The notes beneath the pieces were generated by a model, which had not been told where the DNA came from, did no database searches, and worked only from the letters and a program-made list of their open reading frames with translations. Below, piece after piece: positions 13,937 to 22,236 of a DNA stretch of 34,144 bases (positions within the stretch are counted from its first letter, which is position 1; each line of letters opens with the position of its first letter). A program made the position numbers and the translations under genes. Source of the stretch: Blautia glucerasea (GTDB lineage Bacteria > Bacillota > Clostridia > Lachnospirales > Lachnospiraceae); the NCBI RefSeq assembly GCF_013304385.1, contig NZ_JAAITU010000043.1, positions 1 through 34,144 on the forward strand, written 5' to 3'.

Positions 13937-15457
13937 TTAGAATCCAATTCCAACTGCAATAAGAACTGTAATGATTGCACCAATCATTAAGATGCCAAGG
14001 AATTTCCACATGAATTTAATCCAGTTAGACCACTCAATCTTTGCAATTGCAAGAGATCCTATCAGACACCCAGATGTAGGAACAATCAGGTTTGTAAATG
14101 CATCACCAAGCTGAAATGCAACTACAGCTGTCTGACGTGAAACACCTAACAGGTCTGACAATGGAGCCATAATCGGCATTGTGATCGCAGCCTGTCCTGT
14201 TCCGGATACAACGAAGAAGTTGAATACGGACTGGAAAAGATACATAAGTACTGCTGCAACTGCTCCTGAAACTCCAGACAGTGCATTTGAAATATTATAC
14301 ATAATTGTATTGATAACTGTAGGCGTTGTGGGATCAGATCCACCAAGAACCTGCATGATACCCTGTGCCATAGCAACAACAAGTGCAGCACCGATCAGGT
14401 CTTTTGCTCCATCTTTAAATGATGTTGCGATATCATTCAGTTTCATATCATTCAGTTTAAATATAACTCCAATCACACCGGAAACAATTCCCATAATGAA
14501 GAACTGTGTAGCAATCTCTGGCATGTAGTATCCTTGAGCCATAACTCCCCATACTACCCATACTACTGTAGCAGCCAGTGTCAGAAGAACTAAAATGTGT
14601 CCAAGACCAAATGAATGTCCTTCGCCAATTCCTGTTTTTTCATTCTGCTCACGGAAATATGCATCTGTCTTATATGCGATTGAGATTGTGGGAGTCTTTT
14701 TGATCTTTGATGCATAGAACATAGTCATTCCACAGCCGAGTGCTGTAAATACTACCCACATTACCATACGGAATCCAGCTCCAGAGAATACGTCAATGCC
14801 TGCAATACCCTGTGCAATACCTACAGAGAATGGATTCATCCAAGATGAACCGAAACCAATCTGTGTTGCAACATAAGTAACAAGAACTGCAATAACTGAA
14901 TCATATCCAACTGCTACAAACAACGGACAAAGAATCATAGTAAACGGAAGAGCTTCTTCTCCCATCCCGAAAACTGCTCCACCAAGAGAAAACAGTACGA
15001 AAAGTACCGGAATCAATAATTTTTCTGCTCCCTTTACCTTACGGATCAGTCCGATCAATCCAGATTCAATCGCACCTGTACGGATCATGATACCGAATGC
15101 ACCACCTACTACCATAAGGAATGCGATAATCTCGATTGCAGAACTATTTACGATTCCGTTATACATATAGTTGAAGAATCCTGTTCCACCATCTCCACTA
15201 AAGAGTGCTACTCCTTCTGTTACCACATTTCCTGCATCATCTGTCAGATACTGGAAACTCCCATCTTTGATTACTGTACGGGTTTTCTCAACACCATTGA
15301 TCATATATGAAATATCCTGTGTTTCGTAAAATCCTTTTGGTACAAGAAATGTCAGAACTGCTGCGATAACAACTACTAAAAAGATGATAATGTAGGTATC
15401 AGGCACTTGGAATCCCTTGTTAAAAGACTTTAACCCTTTTCCTTCTTTTTTGTTCAT
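13937..15457 (-). CDS. YfcC-family (C4-dicarboxylate/basic amino acid type) permease
   Basis: Integral membrane carrier of 506 residues with about 12 spans, of the YfcC/ArcD-like branch of the ion transporter superfamily. Typical segments are FLVPKGFYET after span 1, then AFGIMIRTGAIESGL, MGEEALPFTMILCPL, and the paired re-entrant motifs GFGSSWMNPFSVGIAQGI and VSGTGQAAITMPIMAP with LIVPTSGCLIGSL near the end. Substrate is not readable. Pairing with iadA suggests import of small peptides or acidic amino acids. The ribosome site is GAGGGAG. A 13-bp perfect palindrome (GATATA-C-TATATC, 15481-15493) lies 24 bp upstream of the start and overlaps the stop of a rubrerythrin stub. Confidence 0.82.
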   Translation of the reverse strand: MNKKEGKGLKSFNKGFQVPDTYIIIFLVVVIAAVLTFLVPKGFYETQDISYMINGVEKTRTVIKDGSFQYLTDDAGNVVTEGVALFSGDGGTGFFNYMYNGIVNSSAIEIIAFLMVVGGAFGIMIRTGAIESGLIGLIRKVKGAEKLLIPVLFVLFSLGGAVFGMGEEALPFTMILCPLFVAVGYDSVIAVLVTYVATQIGFGSSWMNPFSVGIAQGIAGIDVFSGAGFRMVMWVVFTALGCGMTMFYASKIKKTPTISIAYKTDAYFREQNEKTGIGEGHSFGLGHILVLLTLAATVVWVVWGVMAQGYYMPEIATQFFIMGIVSGVIGVIFKLNDMKLNDIATSFKDGAKDLIGAALVVAMAQGIMQVLGGSDPTTPTVINTIMYNISNALSGVSGAVAAVLMYLFQSVFNFFVVSGTGQAAITMPIMAPLSDLLGVSRQTAVVAFQLGDAFTNLIVPTSGCLIGSLAIAKIEWSNWIKFMWKFLGILMIGAIITVLIAVGIGF

Positions 15458-15480
15458 TTTTGAATCTCCCTCTCATTTTT

Positions 15481-15493
15481 GATATACTATATC
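15481..15493. promoter_or_regulatory. 13-bp palindrome upstream of the permease gene
   Basis: GATATA-C-TATATC is perfectly symmetric, 24 bp before the YfcC start. It may be an operator. No protein partner can be named. Confidence 0.3.
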
Positions 15494-15561
15494 AGTGTAC
15501 CATAGAATGCTTCCTGTAAGTTTTTTTCCGTCTGTGTTCCTGTGTACTTATTTGTTGCCAT
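15487..15561 (-). pseudogene. Rubrerythrin N-terminal stub
   Basis: Between the alcohol dehydrogenase and YfcC genes lies a 24-codon frame, MATNKYTGTQTEKNLQEAF followed by YGTLI and a stop. The first 19 residues match the conserved start of rubrerythrins (NKYxGTQTEKNLxEAFAGESQ…), a peroxide-reducing iron protein of anaerobes. The similarity ends exactly where the first iron ligand Glu of AGES should come, so the stub has no activity. GAGAG lies upstream of the ATG, so it may still be translated and act as a leader for the permease gene. Confidence 0.6.
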
Positions 15562-15581
15562 TTTAGAAACTCTCTTTTCTA

Positions 15582-16622
15582 CTAATGCCAACATTCAACA
15601 GCTACTTTTATAACACCATCTCTCTTATTCTCGAAGAGATCATAGGCCTCTTCAATCTTACTTAGAGGATAGGTATGCGTAATAAGTGGTTCTGTATTTA
15701 TCTTTCCCTCAGCAATCAGTTTCAATGTCTCATCGCAATCGCATCCATCCACTCCACCGATTTTGAAAATAAGATTTTTGCCATACATATCCGGAAGCGG
15801 TAAACTCTGTGCTTTATCATAAAGTGCAACGATTGTTACAATTGCATTCGGTCTTGCGCACTCCCATGCAAGACGAAACGTTGATTCTGCTCCTGCAACT
15901 TCAAGAACAACATCTGCTCCACCATGATCACTTGTTTTCTTAACAAATTCCTCACATTCTTCCGGAGAAACAGTAAGTACATCAGGATAATGCTTATTAA
16001 TAAATTGGATACGATCTTTGTCTTTCTCACACATGATAATGTGCTTGGGATTTTTCAGCATAACACAAAGCAATGTACAGATTCCTGTAGGGCCTGCACC
16101 GATGATCAGTACTGTGTCGTCTTCTGTTATTTCAGAAATACGAGTTGCCCAGTAGCCGGTAGCCAGAACATCTCCAACAAATAATGCCTGTCGCTCTGTA
16201 ACTTTGTCCGGAATCTTGTTTAAGCCTTGATCTGCGAACGGTACACGCACATACTCAGCCTGACCACCATCAATACGACAGCCAAGAGCCCAACCGCCAT
16301 TTTGATCAATACAGTTATTAACATAACCTTTTTTACAGAAATAACATTCACCACAAAATGTCTCCACATTTACTGTTACTCTGTCTCCCGGTTTAACATG
16401 AGTAACAGCACCTCCAACTTCTTCAACAATTCCAACCATCTCGTGACCAACAGTAATTCCCGGAACTGCACGTGGAACACTTCCATGCTTGATATGTAAA
16501 TCACTGGAGCAGATACTCGCAAGTGTTACCTTTACAATAGCATCCCTTTCATGCATGATTAACGGTCTCGGTTTTTCTCTTAATTCAAATTTTCCTTTTG
16601 ATACATATGTATAAGCCTGCAC
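15582..16622 (-). CDS. Zinc-dependent medium-chain alcohol dehydrogenase
   Basis: NAD(P)-dependent dehydrogenase of 346 residues for an alcohol or polyol not identifiable here. Catalytic zinc ligands are Cys38 in SICSSDLH and His60-Glu61 in VGHEMVG. The structural zinc lobe is FCGECYFCKKGYVNNC with Cys90, 93, 96 and 104. The Rossmann motif VLIIGAGPTGICTLL follows, and the acidic end of strand 2 (MCEKDKDR) favours NAD. The SSDLH form and the PLSKIEEAYDLFENKRDG end resemble threonine dehydrogenase-like and secondary alcohol dehydrogenases. It is 19 bp downstream of the HD-domain gene. Confidence 0.85.
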   Translation of the reverse strand: MQAYTYVSKGKFELREKPRPLIMHERDAIVKVTLASICSSDLHIKHGSVPRAVPGITVGHEMVGIVEEVGGAVTHVKPGDRVTVNVETFCGECYFCKKGYVNNCIDQNGGWALGCRIDGGQAEYVRVPFADQGLNKIPDKVTERQALFVGDVLATGYWATRISEITEDDTVLIIGAGPTGICTLLCVMLKNPKHIIMCEKDKDRIQFINKHYPDVLTVSPEECEEFVKKTSDHGGADVVLEVAGAESTFRLAWECARPNAIVTIVALYDKAQSLPLPDMYGKNLIFKIGGVDGCDCDETLKLIAEGKINTEPLITHTYPLSKIEEAYDLFENKRDGVIKVAVECWH

Positions 16623-16640
16623 TGTTTTCCTCCACCATTT

Positions 16641-17126
16641 TCAAATATTAAACATCTCCCTGCACATCCTTTTTCCACATGGGGTTTTAAAAATATTATG
16701 ATAGGCTTTTAGAGCTGCATCTTTCGATAAACCGTCCTCCATAATATTAACCAGAAAATCAGCCTCTACCAATATCTGATAATCGATTTCATCAATATTA
16801 TCATAGGTATGATGATGTGCAATCAAATACTGTACCCGACCAGATACATCTTGATCAAAGCCTAATTCTCCAAGCAACTTTTCTGCGATTGCAGGACCTT
16901 CTTTTTCCTGTAATTTTCCATTACAATTTCCATATTTTTCTTCACAGAAATGAATTCCAATATCATGTGTCAAAGCTGCTGCTTCAATAGTAAATAAGCA
17001 TTTCTTATTTACATTTTCCGTTTCTGCTATCAATTTTGCATATCTATGCACTTTACAAAAATGTTGAATCCTCTTTGCATCTCCTCTATATAATTCAATC
17101 ATTGCCAAATGTAATTTGTTTATCAT
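16641..17126 (-). CDS. HD-domain phosphohydrolase-like protein
   Basis: Soluble protein of 161 residues with an HD metal site: His27 in KVHRYAKLIAE, His54-Asp55 in AALTHDIGIH, the pair LIAHHHTYDN and final Asp in LVEADFLVNIME. This is the metal-ligand series H…HD…H…H…D of small HD hydrolases. Substrate could be a nucleotide or a phosphorylated metabolite. The start has GGGAGGAAAC upstream. It leads a likely minus-strand operon through the alcohol dehydrogenase. Confidence 0.78.
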   Translation of the reverse strand: MINKLHLAMIELYRGDAKRIQHFCKVHRYAKLIAETENVNKKCLFTIEAAALTHDIGIHFCEEKYGNCNGKLQEKEGPAIAEKLLGELGFDQDVSGRVQYLIAHHHTYDNIDEIDYQILVEADFLVNIMEDGLSKDAALKAYHNIFKTPCGKRMCREMFNI

Positions 17127-17260
17127 TTAATGTTTCCTCCCTGTTGAAAATCAAACATACAAATAATATTTATCATGCTATATTTTAACAGAAACAAAAG
17201 CTAAATGCTATTATGGGAGGGAAAAAAGTGAGAATACGATGTACATTTTTTCAACAAAAT

Positions 17261-17309
17261 ATCCTCTTGAAATGACAGGATCATTAAGTGTCTGTCACTC
17301 CAAGAGGAT
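17261..17309 (-). terminator. Long nested hairpin between esterase and HD genes
   Basis: ATCCTCTTG (17261-17269) pairs with CAAGAGGAT (17301-17309), and inside it TGACAG (17273-17278) pairs with CTGTCA (17292-17297). It lies 70 nt after the esterase stop and is followed on the minus strand by ATTTTGTT, so it probably ends the esterase transcript. Confidence 0.55.
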
Positions 17310-17379
17310 TTATATTGTCTATTAAGAGATGTTATATACTTTTAATATCTTTATTACTTACTAGAGCGGTTATATACTG

Positions 17380-18978
17380 TTACTGGCTGATCAGTTCCTG
17401 TAATTCAGCATCATAATCAACTCTTTCTCCACTTGTGGTATCGAATACCATAGTAGATTTGTTGTCAGAAGTATAGGTGCTCCATTCAGGTACATTGTCA
17501 CCATTTGGATCTCCGGTGCGTGCAAAGTTTACCCATGCACTTGCCATTACATCCTGCAGATCATAAGCATCCTGACTTCCGCCATAGCTGCCGGATACCA
17601 GATCTACATTGTGGAATACAAATGGAATTTCGCCGCAGTGCCACAGGTTTACACCACCATCAATTGGAGATTCATAAGATACAACGTAATCATAATTTTT
17701 AGTTGCACCAGCTTCTACTCGTTTTGTAAGGGTATTGGTGAACTTTGTACGATCTGCTACATAATAAGCGTCACAAGCACTCTTTTCAGGATAAGCTTTC
17801 AGGAAAGCTTCTTTTACAGCTTCAGCTTTATCACCGTATTTTTCTGTTAATTTTGCGTCAACTTCTTCTTCAGTCCAGGAGTTTTTGTTGGTTTCATTGG
17901 GATCCAGACATGTCCAGCAATTCATTTCTCCAAATACAGAACCGACCATAACCGGAATGTCATTTGTCCATTCCTGGAAATTACTCTGAATATAATCTTC
18001 ATCAAGAACAGGACGCCAGCTTAAAGAAGTTCCAATTTCATCGCCAACTTCTTTTAATGCTTCAGTTGCAGCAGCATCAAGAGTATCATACGGAACCTCT
18101 TTTAACTGTTCAATCTGGTTATCTGAAATTCCTAAAATTTCAAGAGTTTTTGCAGTAATCTTTTTTGCAGTATCTTTTTCGATATAGCGTTCACTTCCGC
18201 TCTGTACAACCGCCTGATTGAATAATCCTTCTGCTTCAGGGGAAGCTAACATGCTGATGACTTTACCGCCGCCACCAGACTGTCCGAAAATAGTCACGTT
18301 GTCAGGATCGCCGCCAAAATTAGCAATGTTTTCTTTTACCCACTTTAAGGATGCAATCATATCTGCTGTGCCGCAGTTACCAGAATACTGATAGTCCTCA
18401 CCATATTCGGAAACATCTAAGTAGCCAAGTACGTTTAAACGATGGTTTACAGTTACTACAACTACATCACCATATTCGCTAAGATTTTTTCCGTCATATG
18501 CAATACCTTCGATAGCAGAACCGTTGGTGTATCCGCCACCATGGAACCATACCATAACCGGCTTCTTTGCATTGGTATCCAGATCCTGTGTCCAAACATT
18601 CAGATTCTGGCAGTTTTCGCTCTGTGCCCAGTAACGATGAGGAATCAGGAAATCTCCGCCATCCGGATCTGTCATATTTGTAATAGGAGCTGTAGAACCA
18701 TAGACAAGACAATTGCGCACATCATCCCATGTATCAGGAGCCTCCGGCTGTTCAAATCTGTCGGCTTTTGCATAAGGAATCCCACGGAAAGTATAAGTTC
18801 CGTTGTCAATAAAACCACGAACCTTTCCGTATGCGGTATCTGTAATGCCCTCTGTTTTGCTGACTACAACACTTTCTGTAGCTGAAGTATCGTCAGCTGC
18901 AGCAGCAGAAACTGTTGAAATCCCCATAGAGAAAATCATAACACTGCTTAAAAGAATACTAATAATTTTTTTCTTCAT
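17380..18978 (-). CDS. Secreted type-B carboxylesterase
   Basis: Exported ester hydrolase of the para-nitrobenzyl esterase/cholinesterase fold, 532 residues. The signal peptide MKKKIISILLSSVMIFSMG then VSAAAADD suggests cleavage near residue 26, with no lipobox or sortase signal, so it is released. Landmarks are the oxyanion loop WFHGGGYTNG (146-149), the nucleophile Ser234 in FGQSGGGG, the acid Glu351 in GSVFGEMN and His447 in NLWHCGEIPF. The nucleophile elbow is GQSGG instead of the usual GESAGG. GGAGGG is at the right distance. The gene is divergent from a solute-binding protein/YesMN cassette. Its promoter shows TATAAT but no good -35, which would suit control by an activator such as the YesN-type protein. 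Natural substrate unknown; acetylated or feruloylated plant sugars are possible. Confidence 0.85.
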   Translation of the reverse strand: MKKKIISILLSSVMIFSMGISTVSAAAADDTSATESVVVSKTEGITDTAYGKVRGFIDNGTYTFRGIPYAKADRFEQPEAPDTWDDVRNCLVYGSTAPITNMTDPDGGDFLIPHRYWAQSENCQNLNVWTQDLDTNAKKPVMVWFHGGGYTNGSAIEGIAYDGKNLSEYGDVVVVTVNHRLNVLGYLDVSEYGEDYQYSGNCGTADMIASLKWVKENIANFGGDPDNVTIFGQSGGGGKVISMLASPEAEGLFNQAVVQSGSERYIEKDTAKKITAKTLEILGISDNQIEQLKEVPYDTLDAAATEALKEVGDEIGTSLSWRPVLDEDYIQSNFQEWTNDIPVMVGSVFGEMNCWTCLDPNETNKNSWTEEEVDAKLTEKYGDKAEAVKEAFLKAYPEKSACDAYYVADRTKFTNTLTKRVEAGATKNYDYVVSYESPIDGGVNLWHCGEIPFVFHNVDLVSGSYGGSQDAYDLQDVMASAWVNFARTGDPNGDNVPEWSTYTSDNKSTMVFDTTSGERVDYDAELQELISQ

Positions 18979-19100
18979 TTCTTAATACCCTCCTTCATAT
19001 TTTGTAACTTTATTATAAAAAAAACGTTCTGGCAGCGCTATAAGTTTTTGAACTTGTCACTATTATTTTTTTGATTTCTTTAATTGTTTGGTAAATCTGA

Positions 19101-19129
19101 TTGAAAAACCACCTGATTCGTTGTACTAT
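19101..19129 (+). promoter_or_regulatory. Candidate promoter of the sensing cassette
   Basis: TTGAAA (19101-19106), 17 bp, TACTAT (19124-19129). It leaves a 5' leader of about 45 nt before the ATG at 19182. The divergent esterase promoter shares this 200-bp region. Confidence 0.45.
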
Positions 19130-19181
19130 ATTTAGTAGGAAAATAGTGTATTTTTTAATTCAATATGAAAAGGGAACTCCT

Positions 19182-20453
19182 ATGAAAAAAAATCTGAAAA
19201 TATTATTATTCATTGCTGTTTGTGCCATTGCAGGCAGTGGTCTGTTATATGTGAAAGAATATAGTCAAAAGCAGCAAATAAACAGTGAAAAAGATGAAAA
19301 AGAAACACTTGTATTTCTCACGTCCAAAAGAGAAACAAGGCATATTTTTGAAACAATCATTGAAGATTTTAATGAGTCACAGGACGAGATATATGTTGAA
19401 CATCTGGAAGTACCCAATCCGGATCAGGAGTTGCAAATACGTGCAGTTCAGGGAGAATTCCCGGATATTGTTGAATTTATTGGAGCTAAGAAAGATGATC
19501 TGAAAAAATATGTAACGGGTGGATATTTGCAGGCTTTAGACAATTTTTCGGCAACCCGTTGTGTTAATGAGCATTTTTTGGAAAAATTAGAAATTCATAA
19601 TGGTACTTACGTACTTCCATTATCTGTGAACTACAGAGGAATATTTTATAACAAAAAGATGCTGGAGGAAGAAGGGTATCAGATTCCCTCTACTTATTCT
19701 GAACTTATTGATACCATGCAGCAAATAAAAAAAGCTGGAAAGCTTCCTATTGTTTTTGCAGATAAAGACAGCTGGACCGTTCACCAGGGATGGGATGCAA
19801 TTGATATGTCATCCAGGGGAAGCCAGGACGACCTATTTCAGAAGGTATTAGATGGTGATGCACTTTTATATGAAGATTCTATTGCACTTGATTCCACCAG
19901 GAGATATTTAGAAATAAGAAAATACAGTCAGAAACAAACAATAAACACAGGATATGACGAAGCAGTAAAAACATTTGCAAACGGGGAAGCATATATGTTT
20001 CTCCAGGGAAACTGGGCATATCCCTTAATAAAAAAAATCAATCCGGATATCGATCTGTTATTTATGCCATTCCCTGCATATCATGAAGGTGATGAAAAAG
20101 TGGTAGTAAAAATAGATGCATCCTTGGGAGTTTCAGCTTCCTGTACCCATACAGAAGCAGTTGGAAAATTTCTGGATTATGTATTTTCAAAAAAGATGAG
20201 TGAATATTATGCAGAAGAAGCAGGGGCATATTCCTGTATAAAATCTGTAGATGTAGCAGACAAATATGCAAAAGCATTTACGGACAGCATCAGGAATGGT
20301 GATTTTGATCTGGAAGAATTTGCTTACGAGAGCGACAAGTCTGATGCAAGGGATGCTTTATTTCAGAACTTTTTCAGTTCACCTCAAAGGAATACCGAAA
20401 AATCATTTTTAAAGGAATGGAATGATCTTTTTATTCTGTTGAAAGGAGACTGA
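19182..20453 (+). CDS. Membrane-anchored family 1 solute-binding protein, probably a sensor partner
   Basis: Extracytoplasmic sugar-type binding protein of 423 residues. The start at 19182 follows GGGAACTCC and gives a hydrophobic segment at residues 6-25 without a clear lipobox, so it may stay anchored as an uncleaved signal. Family marks are FETIIEDFNESQ, EFPDIVEFIGA, LPLSVNYRGIFYNKKMLEEE, the ligand-side NGEAYMFLQGNWAYPLIKK and DASLGVSASCTH. Sugar importers would have two permeases beside it; none are present. Instead a YesM kinase starts 3 bp after its stop, so it most likely presents ligand to that kinase. The nearest ABC importer (23799-29219) is of the peptide class and brings its own binding protein. 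Confidence 0.82.
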   Translation: MKKNLKILLFIAVCAIAGSGLLYVKEYSQKQQINSEKDEKETLVFLTSKRETRHIFETIIEDFNESQDEIYVEHLEVPNPDQELQIRAVQGEFPDIVEFIGAKKDDLKKYVTGGYLQALDNFSATRCVNEHFLEKLEIHNGTYVLPLSVNYRGIFYNKKMLEEEGYQIPSTYSELIDTMQQIKKAGKLPIVFADKDSWTVHQGWDAIDMSSRGSQDDLFQKVLDGDALLYEDSIALDSTRRYLEIRKYSQKQTINTGYDEAVKTFANGEAYMFLQGNWAYPLIKKINPDIDLLFMPFPAYHEGDEKVVVKIDASLGVSASCTHTEAVGKFLDYVFSKKMSEYYAEEAGAYSCIKSVDVADKYAKAFTDSIRNGDFDLEEFAYESDKSDARDALFQNFFSSPQRNTEKSFLKEWNDLFILLKGD

Positions 20454-20455
20454 GT

Positions 20456-22234
20456 GTGAAGAGGATTTCAAGATTGCCTGTATGGTGGCAGCTTTTTATT
20501 GGACTGGCATGCTGTTTTCTATTTTCCTTAATAGTCATTTGTGCATCCTTTTTTATTGATATAAAAGAGGCTGAAAAAAATAATTGGTCTTACTTGCACA
20601 GAATGAACAGTCAGTGGGAACTGGAGATTGAAACGATAACAAAGAATCTGGATTATTTGCAATATTTACCTTTAATAGATAAAGATATCATGACAAATCT
20701 CCGAAACGACTATCAAAAGCAATCTCTAAAAAAACAACTTTCAAACTCGAACTATGTAAATAATATTTTAGAGGATATTTGCGGGATTAACCCATTTATT
20801 TTACGTGCTACGATTTTAACCAAAAATGGAAATATTTATGGCAATTTTGTTGAGGACTCATTAAAGCAGGTTGAGCAGGCACAAGATCATATTGTCTATT
20901 CAAAAGCAGGTCATAAAAATGAGAAACACATCACAGACATATATGAAGGCGAAATAAACATGCTTCCATATAAACTATTAACAATTGCATATGCTATGTA
21001 TCCGGTAACATCAGATGAAAAGCTTGCTACGATTTATATCGATCTGAACTTTGAAGAAATAGAAAAAAGTTTTTCTGTGTTTTCAAATAATGAAATCGAA
21101 TGTTGTCTTTTTAATAAAAACGGGATGATTTATTCTTCTGAAAAAGAAAACAATTTTCTTCTGAAGGATGTGAAAAACATTTATGAAAATTCAGATCATC
21201 AAGGAGTATTGGAAACAGACGGCACTATCTGGAACGCATATGTTGTTAAAATCACTGATTTGGACTGGTATCTGGTTCAATGTATGCCGAAAAAAAGTTT
21301 TACCTTCAATAGTACAAAGAATATTTTGCCCTTTTGCTTTTGGGTTTTGATGATTTTTGTATTTTTACTGTTTGGAGGCATGCAGCTGATCAGTCGTATT
21401 ACAAAACCTATTTCTGAATTCTCTAATGCCTTAAATCAGGTAACATTACATAAAAAACAAAAGCCAAGGCATATTCAATTATCAGAGGACGTACCAGAAG
21501 AAATTTCTACAATGGTAAGTGGTTATAACGATCTTGTATCGCGTATTGAAGAAAATATTATTCTGGCTTACAAAAACGAAATAAGTCAGAAGAAAACCGA
21601 ACTGCAAATGCTGCAATATCAGATCAATCCTCATTTTTTATATAATACATTAAATATTGTCAGTGCGTTGGCAAAGCTAAACGGAATTAAAGAAATATCC
21701 GAAATCTCGGAAAGCCTGTCCCATATTTTCCATTACAATGTAAAAGGTGGAAATATTGTACAGCTGAAAATGGAGCTTGAAAATCTTCAATGCTATGTAA
21801 AAATACAGTCCCTGCGTTTTCCTGGAAAATTTGATGTAATTTATAACGTGGATGAGGAGATGCTGACCTGTGAAATGTTAAAATTCATCTTGCAGCCATT
21901 AATGGAAAATGCAATAGAACATGGTGTTATTCCATGTAAAAAAAGAGGCAGAATAGAACTGACAGGAAAAATCAGTTCAGATCATATAGCAGAGATCAGT
22001 ATTTGTGATAATGGGAATGGAATAAACGATGAAACATTGCAGATGCTGCGCCAGGAGCTTAAGAAGGACCTGAAGCAGGGCATAAATCATAGTTCATCCG
22101 GAATTGGTCTAATCAACGTGCACCAGAGAATTAAAAACTATTATGGAGAAGAATTTGGAATTTCAATTGAAAGTACCCTGGGAGAATATACTTGTATAAA
22201 GGTCCGTTTTCCTATATTGCCAAAAGAGGTGTAA
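20456..22234 (+). CDS. YesM-type sensor histidine kinase
   Basis: Membrane kinase of 592 residues with a GTG start at 20456 behind AAAGGAG. Membrane spans are at about residues 11-33 and 290-312, enclosing an extracellular sensor domain of about 255 residues of double-Cache type. A HAMP-like linker follows, then the His_kinase domain with YQINPHFLYNTLN (His393), the signature of the LytS/YesM class, and the ATPase parts LQPLMENAIEHG, ICDNGNGI and GIGLINVHQRI. It begins 3 bp after the solute-binding protein gene and ends 2 bp before the regulator, so the three are co-translated. It would phosphorylate the next gene product. Confidence 0.9.
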   Translation: MKRISRLPVWWQLFIGLACCFLFSLIVICASFFIDIKEAEKNNWSYLHRMNSQWELEIETITKNLDYLQYLPLIDKDIMTNLRNDYQKQSLKKQLSNSNYVNNILEDICGINPFILRATILTKNGNIYGNFVEDSLKQVEQAQDHIVYSKAGHKNEKHITDIYEGEINMLPYKLLTIAYAMYPVTSDEKLATIYIDLNFEEIEKSFSVFSNNEIECCLFNKNGMIYSSEKENNFLLKDVKNIYENSDHQGVLETDGTIWNAYVVKITDLDWYLVQCMPKKSFTFNSTKNILPFCFWVLMIFVFLLFGGMQLISRITKPISEFSNALNQVTLHKKQKPRHIQLSEDVPEEISTMVSGYNDLVSRIEENIILAYKNEISQKKTELQMLQYQINPHFLYNTLNIVSALAKLNGIKEISEISESLSHIFHYNVKGGNIVQLKMELENLQCYVKIQSLRFPGKFDVIYNVDEEMLTCEMLKFILQPLMENAIEHGVIPCKKRGRIELTGKISSDHIAEISICDNGNGINDETLQMLRQELKKDLKQGINHSSSGIGLINVHQRIKNYYGEEFGISIESTLGEYTCIKVRFPILPKEV

Positions 22235-22236
22235 TA

